A DNA stretch of 6,361 nt from HGM05232 sp036661515 (GCA_036661515.1 JAVWYO010000110.1:1-6361), one strand, 5' to 3'. Shown: positions 1 to 6,303, numbered from the stretch's first letter. Made by a program: numbers and translations. The notes: generated from the sequence alone by a model not told the origin.

Positions 1-13
1 GGCGGTAATACCA

Positions 14-47
14 AGATAGCTTGATTGCACTTGCAATCAAGCTATCT
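14..47 (-). terminator. Perfect 15-bp hairpin downstream of the LRR gene
   Basis: Bases 14-28 are the exact reverse complement of 33-47, giving a 15-bp stem with a 4-base loop (ACTT on the plus strand). It begins 22 bases after the stop codon of the minus-strand LRR gene, so its position fits a transcription terminator or a 3'-end-protecting structure for that mRNA. Read on the minus strand, the bases after the stem are TGGTATTACC, not a run of T, so it is not a textbook intrinsic terminator; the T-rich stretch comes before the stem instead. It could also serve a gene lying beyond the left edge, or be a copy of a dispersed palindromic repeat. Confidence 0.5.
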
Positions 48-69
48 AACAACAACAAAACAATAATGA

Positions 70-1128
70 TTAGTAGTTCCATTGGCATGCCACCATGGTA
101 AGATTTCGGCAGCCGATTGTGCGTAGGTCATTTATTTGGTTGAACCTGCAATTAATATATGTAAGTGCTTGATCAAATGAAACATCAAGCGTAGTTATTT
201 GATTATTATTACAAAGTAGTCGTTGTAAGAATGTTTGATTACTAAGATTTAGCTCCGTAAGATCATTATAAGAGCAATCAACATATTGCACATTAGGGCA
301 TTTACTTAACGATAATGATGTGAGATCATTATATGAGCATATAACATCTATAAGTGCATTGCAATTTATAAAGCTCAATGAGGTCATTTTATTATCACTG
401 CATAGTACTGTGCTAAGAGATGGAAGTCCTGATACTATCATTGTTGATATTTCATTATCATCAATATTCAGATTAGTTAAGTTTTCAACTCCAAATAAGT
501 TTAGACTGGTGAGTTTATTGTATCCGGTATAAAGATTTTTAAGAGCGGTGCAACCCGATACAAGGAGCGATTCTAAGTGACAACCTTGGCAATTAAGTGT
601 TTGCAAATTCTTTGCATCACTCACATTGAGTTCGGCAAATAGATTACTACTACAATTCACATTCTTGAGCCATGGCGTTCCTGTTAATGAAAGTTCAAGA
701 AGTCTATTTTTATATATCAATAGCGTTGATAAAGCAGTGCAGCCATCTACATTTATAGACGTGAGCATATTTCTACTTGCATCAATACCCTCTAATTTAC
801 CACAGCCACTTGCATTGAGCATTGTCAACTTATTACGCGACACATTAAGCGATTGCAATTGCGACAATCCTGTGGTAGTTAATGTTCCAGCTAAGCCTTT
901 CTCTTGCCATTCTATTGCGCTTATATGTCCATTTGTCCATATAACACCTACCCAAGACGAGGGTGCGTTAATATCAATTTTTAGCGCTCGGGCATTTGTA
1001 CCATCTTTAGTTGCCGATGTTTGCGACAAAAAAGATTGGATTAATTTCACTTCGTTTTTATTAGGATTTTGAGCGAAGACTATCACACACGTTAGCATGA
1101 AAGTGAAGAGGAAAATAATTTTTTTCAT
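70..1128 (-). CDS. Secreted leucine-rich-repeat protein (21-residue Bacteroidota type)
   Basis: The 352-residue product starts with a signal peptide: MKK, then a hydrophobic stretch ending VFAQ near residue 20, probably cut by signal peptidase I. There is no lipobox cysteine, so export to the periplasm or beyond is likely. Residues about 25-90 form a non-repeat cap with SSWVGV, GHISAIEW and GLAGTL. Residues 91-342 hold twelve uninterrupted 21-residue leucine-rich repeats, and residues 343-352 a partial thirteenth. The start at 1128 is preferred over an in-frame ATG at 1167, because the earlier one adds 13 residues ahead of an otherwise standard signal peptide. The gene ends inside a repeat, with no visible type IX secretion C-terminal domain, transmembrane anchor or enzymatic domain. 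Such LRR proteins usually bind proteins or other ligands; the partner here is unknown. It follows cvfB on the same strand after 165 bp that include a hairpin, so it is probably transcribed separately. No convincing promoter is visible; the nearest resemblance is TATTTTCG on the minus strand at 1194-1201. Confidence 0.88.
   Translation of the reverse strand: MKKIIFLFTFMLTCVIVFAQNPNKNEVKLIQSFLSQTSATKDGTNARALKIDINAPSSWVGVIWTNGHISAIEWQEKGLAGTLTTTGLSQLQSLNVSRNKLTMLNASGCGKLEGIDASRNMLTSINVDGCTALSTLLIYKNRLLELSLTGTPWLKNVNCSSNLFAELNVSDAKNLQTLNCQGCHLESLLVSGCTALKNLYTGYNKLTSLNLFGVENLTNLNIDDNEISTMIVSGLPSLSTVLCSDNKMTSLSFINCNALIDVICSYNDLTSLSLSKCPNVQYVDCSYNDLTELNLSNQTFLQRLLCNNNQITTLDVSFDQALTYINCRFNQINDLRTIGCRNLTMVACQWNY
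73..858 (-). repeat. Array of twelve 63-bp LRR coding units plus a partial one
   Basis: On the minus strand the units begin every 63 bp from 858 downward, each encoding a 21-residue leucine-rich repeat of the form LxxLxCxxNxLTxLxxSxCxx. There is no insertion or deletion between units. Position 9 is Asn in all units except the fifth, which has Cys. Position 6 is Cys in units 4, 5 and 8-13. Position 19 is Cys in units 1, 2, 5, 8, 9 and 12. At DNA level most units have diverged, but units 9 and 10 still share a strongly similar stretch (plus-strand 320-347 and 257-284). The repeat fold should be a solenoid with Asn and Cys ladders along the beta face; this is inference from the family. Confidence 0.9.
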
Positions 1129-1227
1129 ACGAAATATTTTGGTTATGAGTTTTGATAATATTAACAACCAACGATAATAAATGTTTTATTTATCGAAAAT
1201 ATTTTTCTGGGTTTCCGTAAAATTCAC

Positions 1228-1271
1228 AATGAGAGAGAGGAAAACAAAAAATTGCTTCCCTCTCTCTCATT
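1228..1271 (-). terminator. 13-bp polypurine/polypyrimidine hairpin after cvfB
   Basis: Bases 1228-1240 (AATGAGAGAGAGG) are the exact reverse complement of 1259-1271, forming a 13-bp stem with an 18-base loop. It begins 22 bases past the cvfB stop codon in the direction of transcription, the expected place for a terminator separating cvfB from the LRR gene. Read on the minus strand, the T-rich tract (TTTTTTGTTTT) lies in the loop, and the stem is followed by GTGAATTTTACGG, so the usual U-tail is absent. Termination or mRNA 3'-end protection are both possible. Confidence 0.6.
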
Positions 1272-1293
1272 ATTACTCAAATATGTGTTTATT

Positions 1294-2136
1294 TTACCTG
1301 CGAAATTCCTTCAAGGTTATTTCTGCGCTGGTAATTAATATCTCGCCACACTTGAACAGTGTTCCAAGTGCTTTCTTAAAATCTTTTTTACTACATTGAA
1401 ATGTACTTCGTATCTCATCGGGCGTTGAAGAGTCGGTCAACGTCATTACGCCATCATGCTCTTGTAGATATATTATTATTTCTTCGGCTAAAGAAGATAC
1501 ACGCACTCCTCCTTTGTTACCAAGAGTAATGTCTATTTTGCCATCATCTCTCACACTCTTTATATATGCTTGTTGACGCTCTCCTATATTTATATCCTTA
1601 AATATCTCATTATGATAAATCATACCGCCAAACATATTGTCAACAACTACTTTAAAGCCCAAGTCGGTGCGTTTAGTCACAAGTATTTCCACTTCATCAC
1701 CAACATTATATTTTGGGACAACATTATCAAGAAATTTATCCAATTTTGCTGAGGCTACAATGCGCTTAGTGTTATCATCAAGATAAATATACACCACATA
1801 ATAACGCCCCTTCTCCATGCGCACCTTTTGCTCTCTAAATGGCACAAGGACATCTTTCAGTAATCCCCAGTCAAGGAAAGCACCTACGGCATTCACTGCT
1901 ACTACTTGTAAAAATGCAAATTCGCCAACTTTAGCTTTTGGATTTTCGGTAGTTGCTACAAGACGATCTTCGGAATCGGCATATATAAATACATCAATCT
2001 CATCACCAACATTCATGTCGTCGGTAACATAACGGATTGGAAGTAATATTTCTTCTCCATTACCTGCATCTAAATAAAGCCCGAAATCGACGAACTTCAC
2101 TATTGGCAACTTATTTAATTTTCCTATTTCAACCAT
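1294..2136 (-). CDS. cvfB: S1-domain RNA-binding protein, CvfB/YitL family
   Basis: The 280-residue product matches the CvfB/YitL family in length and layout (family members are close to 300 residues). Residues about 1-62 form a divergent S1-like OB fold with a short GEEILLP segment. Residues about 68-131 form a second S1 domain with GAFLDWG and KDVLVPF. Residues about 143-206 form a third, with DLGFKVVV and GMIYHNEIF. Residues about 212-276 resemble the C-terminal winged helix of the family. In staphylococci CvfB binds RNA and influences virulence gene expression; in Bacteroidota the role is not established, so only cytoplasmic RNA or nucleic-acid binding is inferred. The ATG at 2136 is preferred because the first S1 strand (IGKLNKLPIVKF) follows at once. 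No Shine-Dalgarno sequence precedes it. The gene is divergent from the lipoprotein gene and ends before a hairpin at 1228-1271. No exact TAnnTTTG box is visible on this strand upstream. Confidence 0.9.
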   Translation of the reverse strand: MVEIGKLNKLPIVKFVDFGLYLDAGNGEEILLPIRYVTDDMNVGDEIDVFIYADSEDRLVATTENPKAKVGEFAFLQVVAVNAVGAFLDWGLLKDVLVPFREQKVRMEKGRYYVVYIYLDDNTKRIVASAKLDKFLDNVVPKYNVGDEVEILVTKRTDLGFKVVVDNMFGGMIYHNEIFKDINIGERQQAYIKSVRDDGKIDITLGNKGGVRVSSLAEEIIIYLQEHDGVMTLTDSSTPDEIRSTFQCSKKDFKKALGTLFKCGEILITSAEITLKEFRR

Positions 2137-2203
2137 ACTTTAATATTATTATCAAGTGCGAATATCGTCATAAAATTTAATATCAGTAAATTTCTTGGAT
2201 TAA

Positions 2204-2211
2204 TAATTTTG
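2204..2211 (+). promoter_or_regulatory. Possible Bacteroidota -7 box for the lipoprotein-rsmG cluster
   Basis: TAATTTTG is an exact match to the Bacteroidota -7 consensus TAnnTTTG and lies on the plus strand in the divergent region between cvfB and the lipoprotein gene. Transcription would begin near 2215-2220, about 30-35 bases before the ATG at 2251. No TTG is present at the expected -33 position near 2181-2184, so only half of the promoter is supported. The 114-bp interval (2137-2250) holds no other structure that I can defend. Confidence 0.42.
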
Positions 2212-2250
2212 TAGTATTTTTATGACATGACAATAACACACCTATCTAAA

Positions 2251-3123
2251 ATGAAACATTGCTTTATAACACTGCTATCTGTTAGCTTATTAGTCCTTGT
2301 ATTAGTGAGCTGTGGAAATATTAAATCGAATGCAAATTTTATTGTAGCCGACACAGTTTCTTTTAAAACAAAGGCTCTTCACGATGCTGTTTCCTATAAA
2401 CTTAGCAACGGAAAGCAATGCGCCGTAAAAACGAGCACACTTATTACATACCCATCAGCGTATAAAGATTCTACATCTACAAAGAATCTTGTGGCACTAT
2501 TTTCATCGTCAATTCTCGATATTAACATCGATTCCACATCTATCGATGGAGCATTCCAACAATATCTAAAAAATATTTTAGGTCAATTTGGTAGTAATAC
2601 CACCTCAGATATTGAGGATTGTGCAACCGAGACTTGTGAAGATAATGATTTCACCAGCGATTTTTCGGAATACTGCTATGATATTAAAATAACGCCTATG
2701 TATAATTCCAAAAATATAATCTCATTTTGTAAGGAAGAGATTACAAAACGTGATGGAAAAACTACAATGACATCGCGATATTATTTCAACTTCGACTTAG
2801 CATCAATTTCTCGCTTAGATCTTAATAATATATTTAGTGAAGAGGATATTTCTCAAATTACACAGCTTCTAAAAGAGCAACTAATGGCTCAATTGAAATT
2901 CACAAATGAAGACGACCTATATGAAGCTGGATATTTTAATCTCGATAATCTTGTTGCTAACAATAATTTCCTAATTAGTAATGAGGGCATATCTTGGTAT
3001 TATTTGCCTTACGAAATTGCATGCTTTTCTATTGGAGAGACAAAGATTATGTTGCCCTACTCTACTATTTCGCAATACATAAACGACAATTGCATTTTGT
3101 CACAATTCAAAACGAACAATTAA
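2251..3123 (+). CDS. DUF3298-type envelope lipoprotein
   Basis: The 290-residue product begins with a lipoprotein signal peptide: MKHC, a hydrophobic core, then LVSC with the lipobox cysteine at residue 21, followed by Gly-Asn. It should be lipidated and attached to an envelope membrane. Residues about 183-280 resemble the DUF3298 domain (RsiV C-terminal type): LNNIFSEEDI, then GISWYYLPYEIACFSIG and IMLPYSTI, the tyrosine-rich YEIA region being typical. The middle holds several cysteines (residues 124, 129, 142 and 160). The molecular function of these Bacteroidota lipoproteins is not known; in RsiV the related domain is extracellular and binds lysozyme, but this protein has no cytoplasmic anti-sigma segment. 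The start at 2251 is chosen over ATG 2227 because it leaves a short signal-peptide n-region and a longer leader after the possible -7 box. The stop is 5 bp before rsmG, implying co-transcription. Confidence 0.8.
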   Translation: MKHCFITLLSVSLLVLVLVSCGNIKSNANFIVADTVSFKTKALHDAVSYKLSNGKQCAVKTSTLITYPSAYKDSTSTKNLVALFSSSILDINIDSTSIDGAFQQYLKNILGQFGSNTTSDIEDCATETCEDNDFTSDFSEYCYDIKITPMYNSKNIISFCKEEITKRDGKTTMTSRYYFNFDLASISRLDLNNIFSEEDISQITQLLKEQLMAQLKFTNEDDLYEAGYFNLDNLVANNNFLISNEGISWYYLPYEIACFSIGETKIMLPYSTISQYINDNCILSQFKTNN

Positions 3124-3128
3124 AAACA

Positions 3129-3744
3129 ATGAATGAAATACTAAAATATTTTCATGGACTTTCTGAGCTACAAATACATCAATACACGATGCTTGGCTCT
3201 TTATATCCCGAATGGAACGAAAAGATAAATGTAATATCGCGTAAAGATATTGATAATCTATATGTTAATCACATATTACACTCTTTAGGAATTATAAAAA
3301 TGCTTGACTTTAAACCTGGCACTACAATTCTCGATATGGGAACGGGTGGCGGATTTCCAGGCATACCTTTAGCTATATATTACCCTGAGGTTAATTTCCA
3401 TCTTGTAGATAGAGTCGGAAAGAAATTAAAAGTTGCAGCCGACATCGCTGAACACATTGGGCTCACCAACGTTACCTTTCAGCATGGCGACATTAAAGAG
3501 GTAAAAGATAAATACGATTTTGTCGTGAGCCGCGCTGTGATGCTTCTCGACGAGCTTGTCCCTCTAATCAAACGAAATATTTCACCTATTAATAACAACT
3601 CGCTACCTAATGGATTAATATGTTTAAAAGGAGGTGACGTGCAGGGTGAGATTAAGAATGCTAAGGCTTCAACTCTCGTTACCAACCTTAAAGATTACTT
3701 CGATGAGCCATTTTTTGAGACTAAAAAGGTTATATACGTACAAA
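3129..3744 (+). CDS. rsmG: 16S rRNA (guanine527-N7)-methyltransferase RsmG (GidB), 3' end lost in gap
   Basis: RsmG transfers a methyl group from S-adenosylmethionine to N7 of G527 in the 530 loop of 16S rRNA, acting on the 30S subunit in the cytoplasm. In several bacteria its loss gives low-level streptomycin resistance. The visible 205 residues contain the family N-terminus (YPEWNEKINVISRKD, residues 26-40), VNHILHSL (46-53), SAM-binding motif I ILDMGTGGGFPGIPLAI (67-83), an acidic motif II segment LVDRVGKKL (92-100), SRAV (134-137) and the C-terminal strand FFETKKVIYVQ (195-205). Since the family is about 205-210 residues long, only the last few codons and the stop should lie in the N run at 3745. 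The ATG at 3129 is chosen because it gives the canonical length and sits 5 bp after the lipoprotein stop. No Shine-Dalgarno sequence is seen; AATTAAAAACA precedes the start. Confidence 0.95.
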
Positions 3745-3844
3745 NNNNNNNNNNNNNNNNNNNNNNNNNNNNNNNNNNNNNNNNNNNNNNNNNNNNNNNN
3801 NNNNNNNNNNNNNNNNNNNNNNNNNNNNNNNNNNNNNNNNNNNN
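3745..3844. other. Assembly gap of 100 N
   Basis: A run of exactly 100 undetermined bases interrupts the plus-strand cluster. A round 100 is a common placeholder for gaps of unknown size, so the true distance between rsmG and the hydrolase gene is not known. The gap should hold the last few rsmG codons, its stop and the intergenic DNA; a further small gene cannot be excluded. Confidence 0.98.
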
Positions 3845-3851
3845 AATAATA

Positions 3852-4493
3852 ATGAAGATTGCACGATTTACTGTAAATCCATTTTCAGAAAACACCTATT
3901 TGATATGGGATTGCGACACCAAAGATGCTGCAATAATTGACCCTGGAATGTATAACTCAAATGATGAAGAAAAGATTGATAACTTCATTTTTAAGAATGA
4001 ATTACACTTAAAATATATGCTCTTCACCCATCTACACATCGACCATGTACTGGGTTGCAAACACATCATAGAGAAATATAAATTGCAAGTTTCGGGCGAC
4101 ACAAAGGAGAACACTCTTGGATATAATCTCGTCAAACAGGCACAAATGTTTGGCTTATCGGTCAATATCTCTTCAATAGATATTGAAAAATCATTGAGCG
4201 AAAACGACACCATTTATCTTGGAAATGAAAAGATAGAAATTCTAAGCGTTCCGGGACATTCTCCAGGTAGCCTCGTCTATTACATTCCTACTTCACATTT
4301 CATTATTTGCGGTGATGTATTATTTCAGCAAAGCATAGGAAGAACCGACCTGCCTGGTGGTAACTACGACACACTAATTTCTGGAATTAAGACAAAGCTA
4401 CTCACATTGCCAGCCGACACGGTAGTATATCCCGGTCATGGCGATAGCACTACTATCGGTGACGAAAAATCGTATAACCAATATCTCAGATAA
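3852..4493 (+). CDS. Metallo-beta-lactamase-fold hydrolase, YcbL/glyoxalase-II-like
   Basis: The 213-residue product is a complete metallo-beta-lactamase-fold enzyme, probably a cytoplasmic di-metal hydrolase. Metal ligands are visible in family order: THLHIDH (His60, His62, Asp64, His65), His136 in VPGHSPGS, Asp155 in CGDVLF and His196 in YPGHGD. GRTDLPGG (163-170) is typical of the YcbL branch of glyoxalase-II-like proteins. The short length, without the extra helical domain of classical glyoxalase II, also points to that branch. The substrate cannot be read from the sequence; classical members hydrolyse S-lactoylglutathione, but most Bacteroidota are not thought to make glutathione, so another thioester or ester is more likely (inference). 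The ATG at 3852 gives the usual N-terminus (FTVNPFSENTYL), but only 7 real bases precede it before the N gap, so an upstream start and any promoter are hidden. It is likely co-transcribed with rsmG and ends at a terminator shared with glnS. Confidence 0.9.
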   Translation: MKIARFTVNPFSENTYLIWDCDTKDAAIIDPGMYNSNDEEKIDNFIFKNELHLKYMLFTHLHIDHVLGCKHIIEKYKLQVSGDTKENTLGYNLVKQAQMFGLSVNISSIDIEKSLSENDTIYLGNEKIEILSVPGHSPGSLVYYIPTSHFIICGDVLFQQSIGRTDLPGGNYDTLISGIKTKLLTLPADTVVYPGHGDSTTIGDEKSYNQYLR

Positions 4494-4498
4494 AAATT

Positions 4499-4522
4499 GA
4501 GGGAGGTCTTAAAACCTCCCTC
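4499..4522. terminator. Bidirectional terminator between convergent hydrolase gene and glnS
   Basis: Bases 4499-4507 (GAGGGAGGT) pair perfectly with 4514-4522, leaving a 6-base loop. The hairpin lies in the 51-bp gap between the hydrolase stop (4493) and the glnS stop (4545). Read on the minus strand, the stem is followed by AATTTTTATC, a fair U-tract, so it fits an intrinsic terminator for glnS. On the plus strand it is followed by the A/T-rich TCTATATTATTATATA, which could serve the rsmG-hydrolase transcript less efficiently. Confidence 0.8.
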
Positions 4523-4544
4523 TCTATATTATTATATATATCTC

Positions 4545-6251
4545 TTATTTACCTTTCTCTTTTTCCCAACTATCTTTTAAAGCAATAGTACGGTTAAATA
4601 CTAATTTATCAGTTGTCGTGTCACGATCTACCGTAAAGTAACCAATGCGTTGAAATTGGAAATGATCTCCCACCTTAGCCGTTTCAGCTAAATATGGCTC
4701 AACCTTAACGTTATTCAGTACTTTTAGAGAATCGGGATTTAGAAGTTCACGGAAATCTTTATCCTTCTCTTCAGCTGGATTTTCAACATTAAAAAGACGG
4801 TCATATAGTCGCACTTCCACATCTTTGCAATGACGAGCCGATACCCAATGAAGAGTCCCTTTTACCTTACGCTCACTACCTGGCATTCCACTTCGTGTAT
4901 CTGCATCATATTCGCAATATATTTCCTCAATATCACCAGTAGCACTTTTCTTGCAACCAGTACATTTAACAATATATCCCGATTTTAGACGCACCTCATT
5001 ACCTACCGACATACGGAAAAATTTCTTTGGAGCTTCTTCCTTAAAATCATCACACTCTATATATAATTCTCGTGTAAACGGCATCTCGTGAGTTCCTGAA
5101 TTTTCATCTTCTGGATTATTCTCCATCGGAAGCATCTCCACTTTATCCTCAGGATAATTAGTGATAATAACCTTTACTGGATTAATCACAGCCGACACAC
5201 GTGGTGCAATTCTATTTAAATCCTCACGAATACTATGCTCCAGAAGTGAAACACTATTTAAGGCATCATATTTTGTATATCCTATTTTATCAATAAATGA
5301 TTTAATTGATTCTGGAGTATATCCACGACGGCGAAGTCCACATATTGTGGGCATACGAGGATCGTCCCAACCCGATACAAGATTTTCCTTAACAAGTTGA
5401 AGTAATTTACGCTTACTCATTACGGTATAAGTAAGATTCAAACGATTAAATTCAAGTTGTCGAGGACAATAGTCATCTTTCGCAAGTTCCTTCACGAAAT
5501 ATTCATATAGTGGACGATGCACCTCAAATTCAAGCGTGCATATAGAATGTGTAACACCCTCAAAATAATCAGATTGTCCATGCGCATAGTCATACATAGG
5601 ATACACATTCCACTGATTACCCGTGCGATGATGTTCATGCTTTATTATACGATACATTATAGGGTCACGAAAGTGCATGTTAGACGATGCCATGTCAATT
5701 TTAGCACGAAGCACATAAGCTCCCTCATCAAATTCACCCTTATTCATTCTATCAAAAAGATCAAGGCTCTCATCAATAGGACGATTCCTAAATGGACTTG
5801 CTACACCAGCCTTTGTTGGCGTACCCTTTTGCTCTGCTATTTGCTCCGACGTCTGCATATCTACGTAAGCCTTTCCCTCTTTTATCAATCTCACTGCAAG
5901 ATCATATAACTTAGGAAAATAATCCGACGCATAATATTCTCTATCACTCCAATCAAAACCCAGCCATTTAATATCTTCCTTTATCGATTCAACATACTCC
6001 ACATCTTCCTTAACAGGATTTGTATCATCAAAGCGAAGATTACATGTACCACCAAACATTTTAGCAGTGCCAAAATTCATACATATAGCTTTCGCATGAC
6101 CTATATGAAGATAGCCATTAGGCTCTGGAGGAAAACGAGTATTTAATCTACCACCATTTCTGCCCTCTTTTAAATCATTAGCAATAATTTGCTGAATGAA
6201 ATTCAATCCTTTTTTCTCTTCAACAGGATTTACTTCTTTATTCTCTGCCAT
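4545..6251 (-). CDS. glnS: Glutaminyl-tRNA synthetase (class I)
   Basis: GlnRS charges tRNA-Gln with glutamine using ATP in the cytoplasm. The 568-residue product is full length (the E. coli enzyme is 554). The Rossmann catalytic domain shows PPEPNGYLHIGHAKA with the HIGH signature at 49-52 and RFDDTNP at 73-79. The glutamine-binding region contains PMYDYAHGQSDYFEGVTHS (218-236). The second class I signature is VMSKR (277-281), the GlnRS form of KMSKS, followed by WDDPRMPT and LRRRGYTPESI (306-316). The C-terminal anticodon-binding beta-barrels hold EVRLKSGYIVKC, RKVKGTLHWVSA, VRLYDRLF and VFNRTIALKD. Against E. coli there are about 9 extra N-terminal residues and a CTGC pair (430-433). The ATG at 6251 is supported by this family-like length and by a promoter about 50 bp upstream. 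There is no Shine-Dalgarno sequence. The gene stands alone on its strand and converges on the rsmG cluster. Confidence 0.97.
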   Translation of the reverse strand: MAENKEVNPVEEKKGLNFIQQIIANDLKEGRNGGRLNTRFPPEPNGYLHIGHAKAICMNFGTAKMFGGTCNLRFDDTNPVKEDVEYVESIKEDIKWLGFDWSDREYYASDYFPKLYDLAVRLIKEGKAYVDMQTSEQIAEQKGTPTKAGVASPFRNRPIDESLDLFDRMNKGEFDEGAYVLRAKIDMASSNMHFRDPIMYRIIKHEHHRTGNQWNVYPMYDYAHGQSDYFEGVTHSICTLEFEVHRPLYEYFVKELAKDDYCPRQLEFNRLNLTYTVMSKRKLLQLVKENLVSGWDDPRMPTICGLRRRGYTPESIKSFIDKIGYTKYDALNSVSLLEHSIREDLNRIAPRVSAVINPVKVIITNYPEDKVEMLPMENNPEDENSGTHEMPFTRELYIECDDFKEEAPKKFFRMSVGNEVRLKSGYIVKCTGCKKSATGDIEEIYCEYDADTRSGMPGSERKVKGTLHWVSARHCKDVEVRLYDRLFNVENPAEEKDKDFRELLNPDSLKVLNNVKVEPYLAETAKVGDHFQFQRIGYFTVDRDTTTDKLVFNRTIALKDSWEKEKGK

Positions 6252-6303
6252 ATATTTGTTCTGCTTTATATTTCAATGTTCATGTATCACTCTATAACAC
6301 ACG

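Noticed and set aside
73..858. CRISPR-like or tandem DNA repeat array
   Set aside because: The 63-bp period is protein-coding and diverged in sequence, as expected of leucine-rich repeats; there are no identical direct repeats with spacers.
626..1072. 148-codon open frame on the plus strand opposite the LRR gene
   Set aside because: It is the antisense shadow of a repetitive coding region; the periodic composition comes from the LRR codons.
1129..1167. Longer start for the LRR protein at 1167
   Set aside because: It adds 13 residues ahead of a complete MKK-type signal peptide, which would place a second hydrophobic, basic stretch before the normal n-region.
1129..1293. Small gene or sRNA between cvfB and the LRR gene
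   Set aside because: The plus-strand frame starting at 1181 runs into the cvfB coding region antisense. Apart from the cvfB hairpin, the interval shows only A/T-rich DNA and a poor promoter match.
2227..2250. Longer start for the lipoprotein at ATG 2227
   Set aside because: It lengthens the signal n-region and would sit only about 10 bases after the start of transcription predicted from the box at 2204-2211. It is not excluded if another promoter is used.
3896..4213. 105-codon open frame on the minus strand inside the hydrolase gene
   Set aside because: It overlaps the metal-binding core of a clear enzyme and shows no family resemblance or start context.
5517..5909. 130-codon open frame on the plus strand opposite glnS
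   Set aside because: It lies wholly antisense to conserved GlnRS coding sequence, its translation is low-complexity and basic with no recognisable domain, and it has no promoter.
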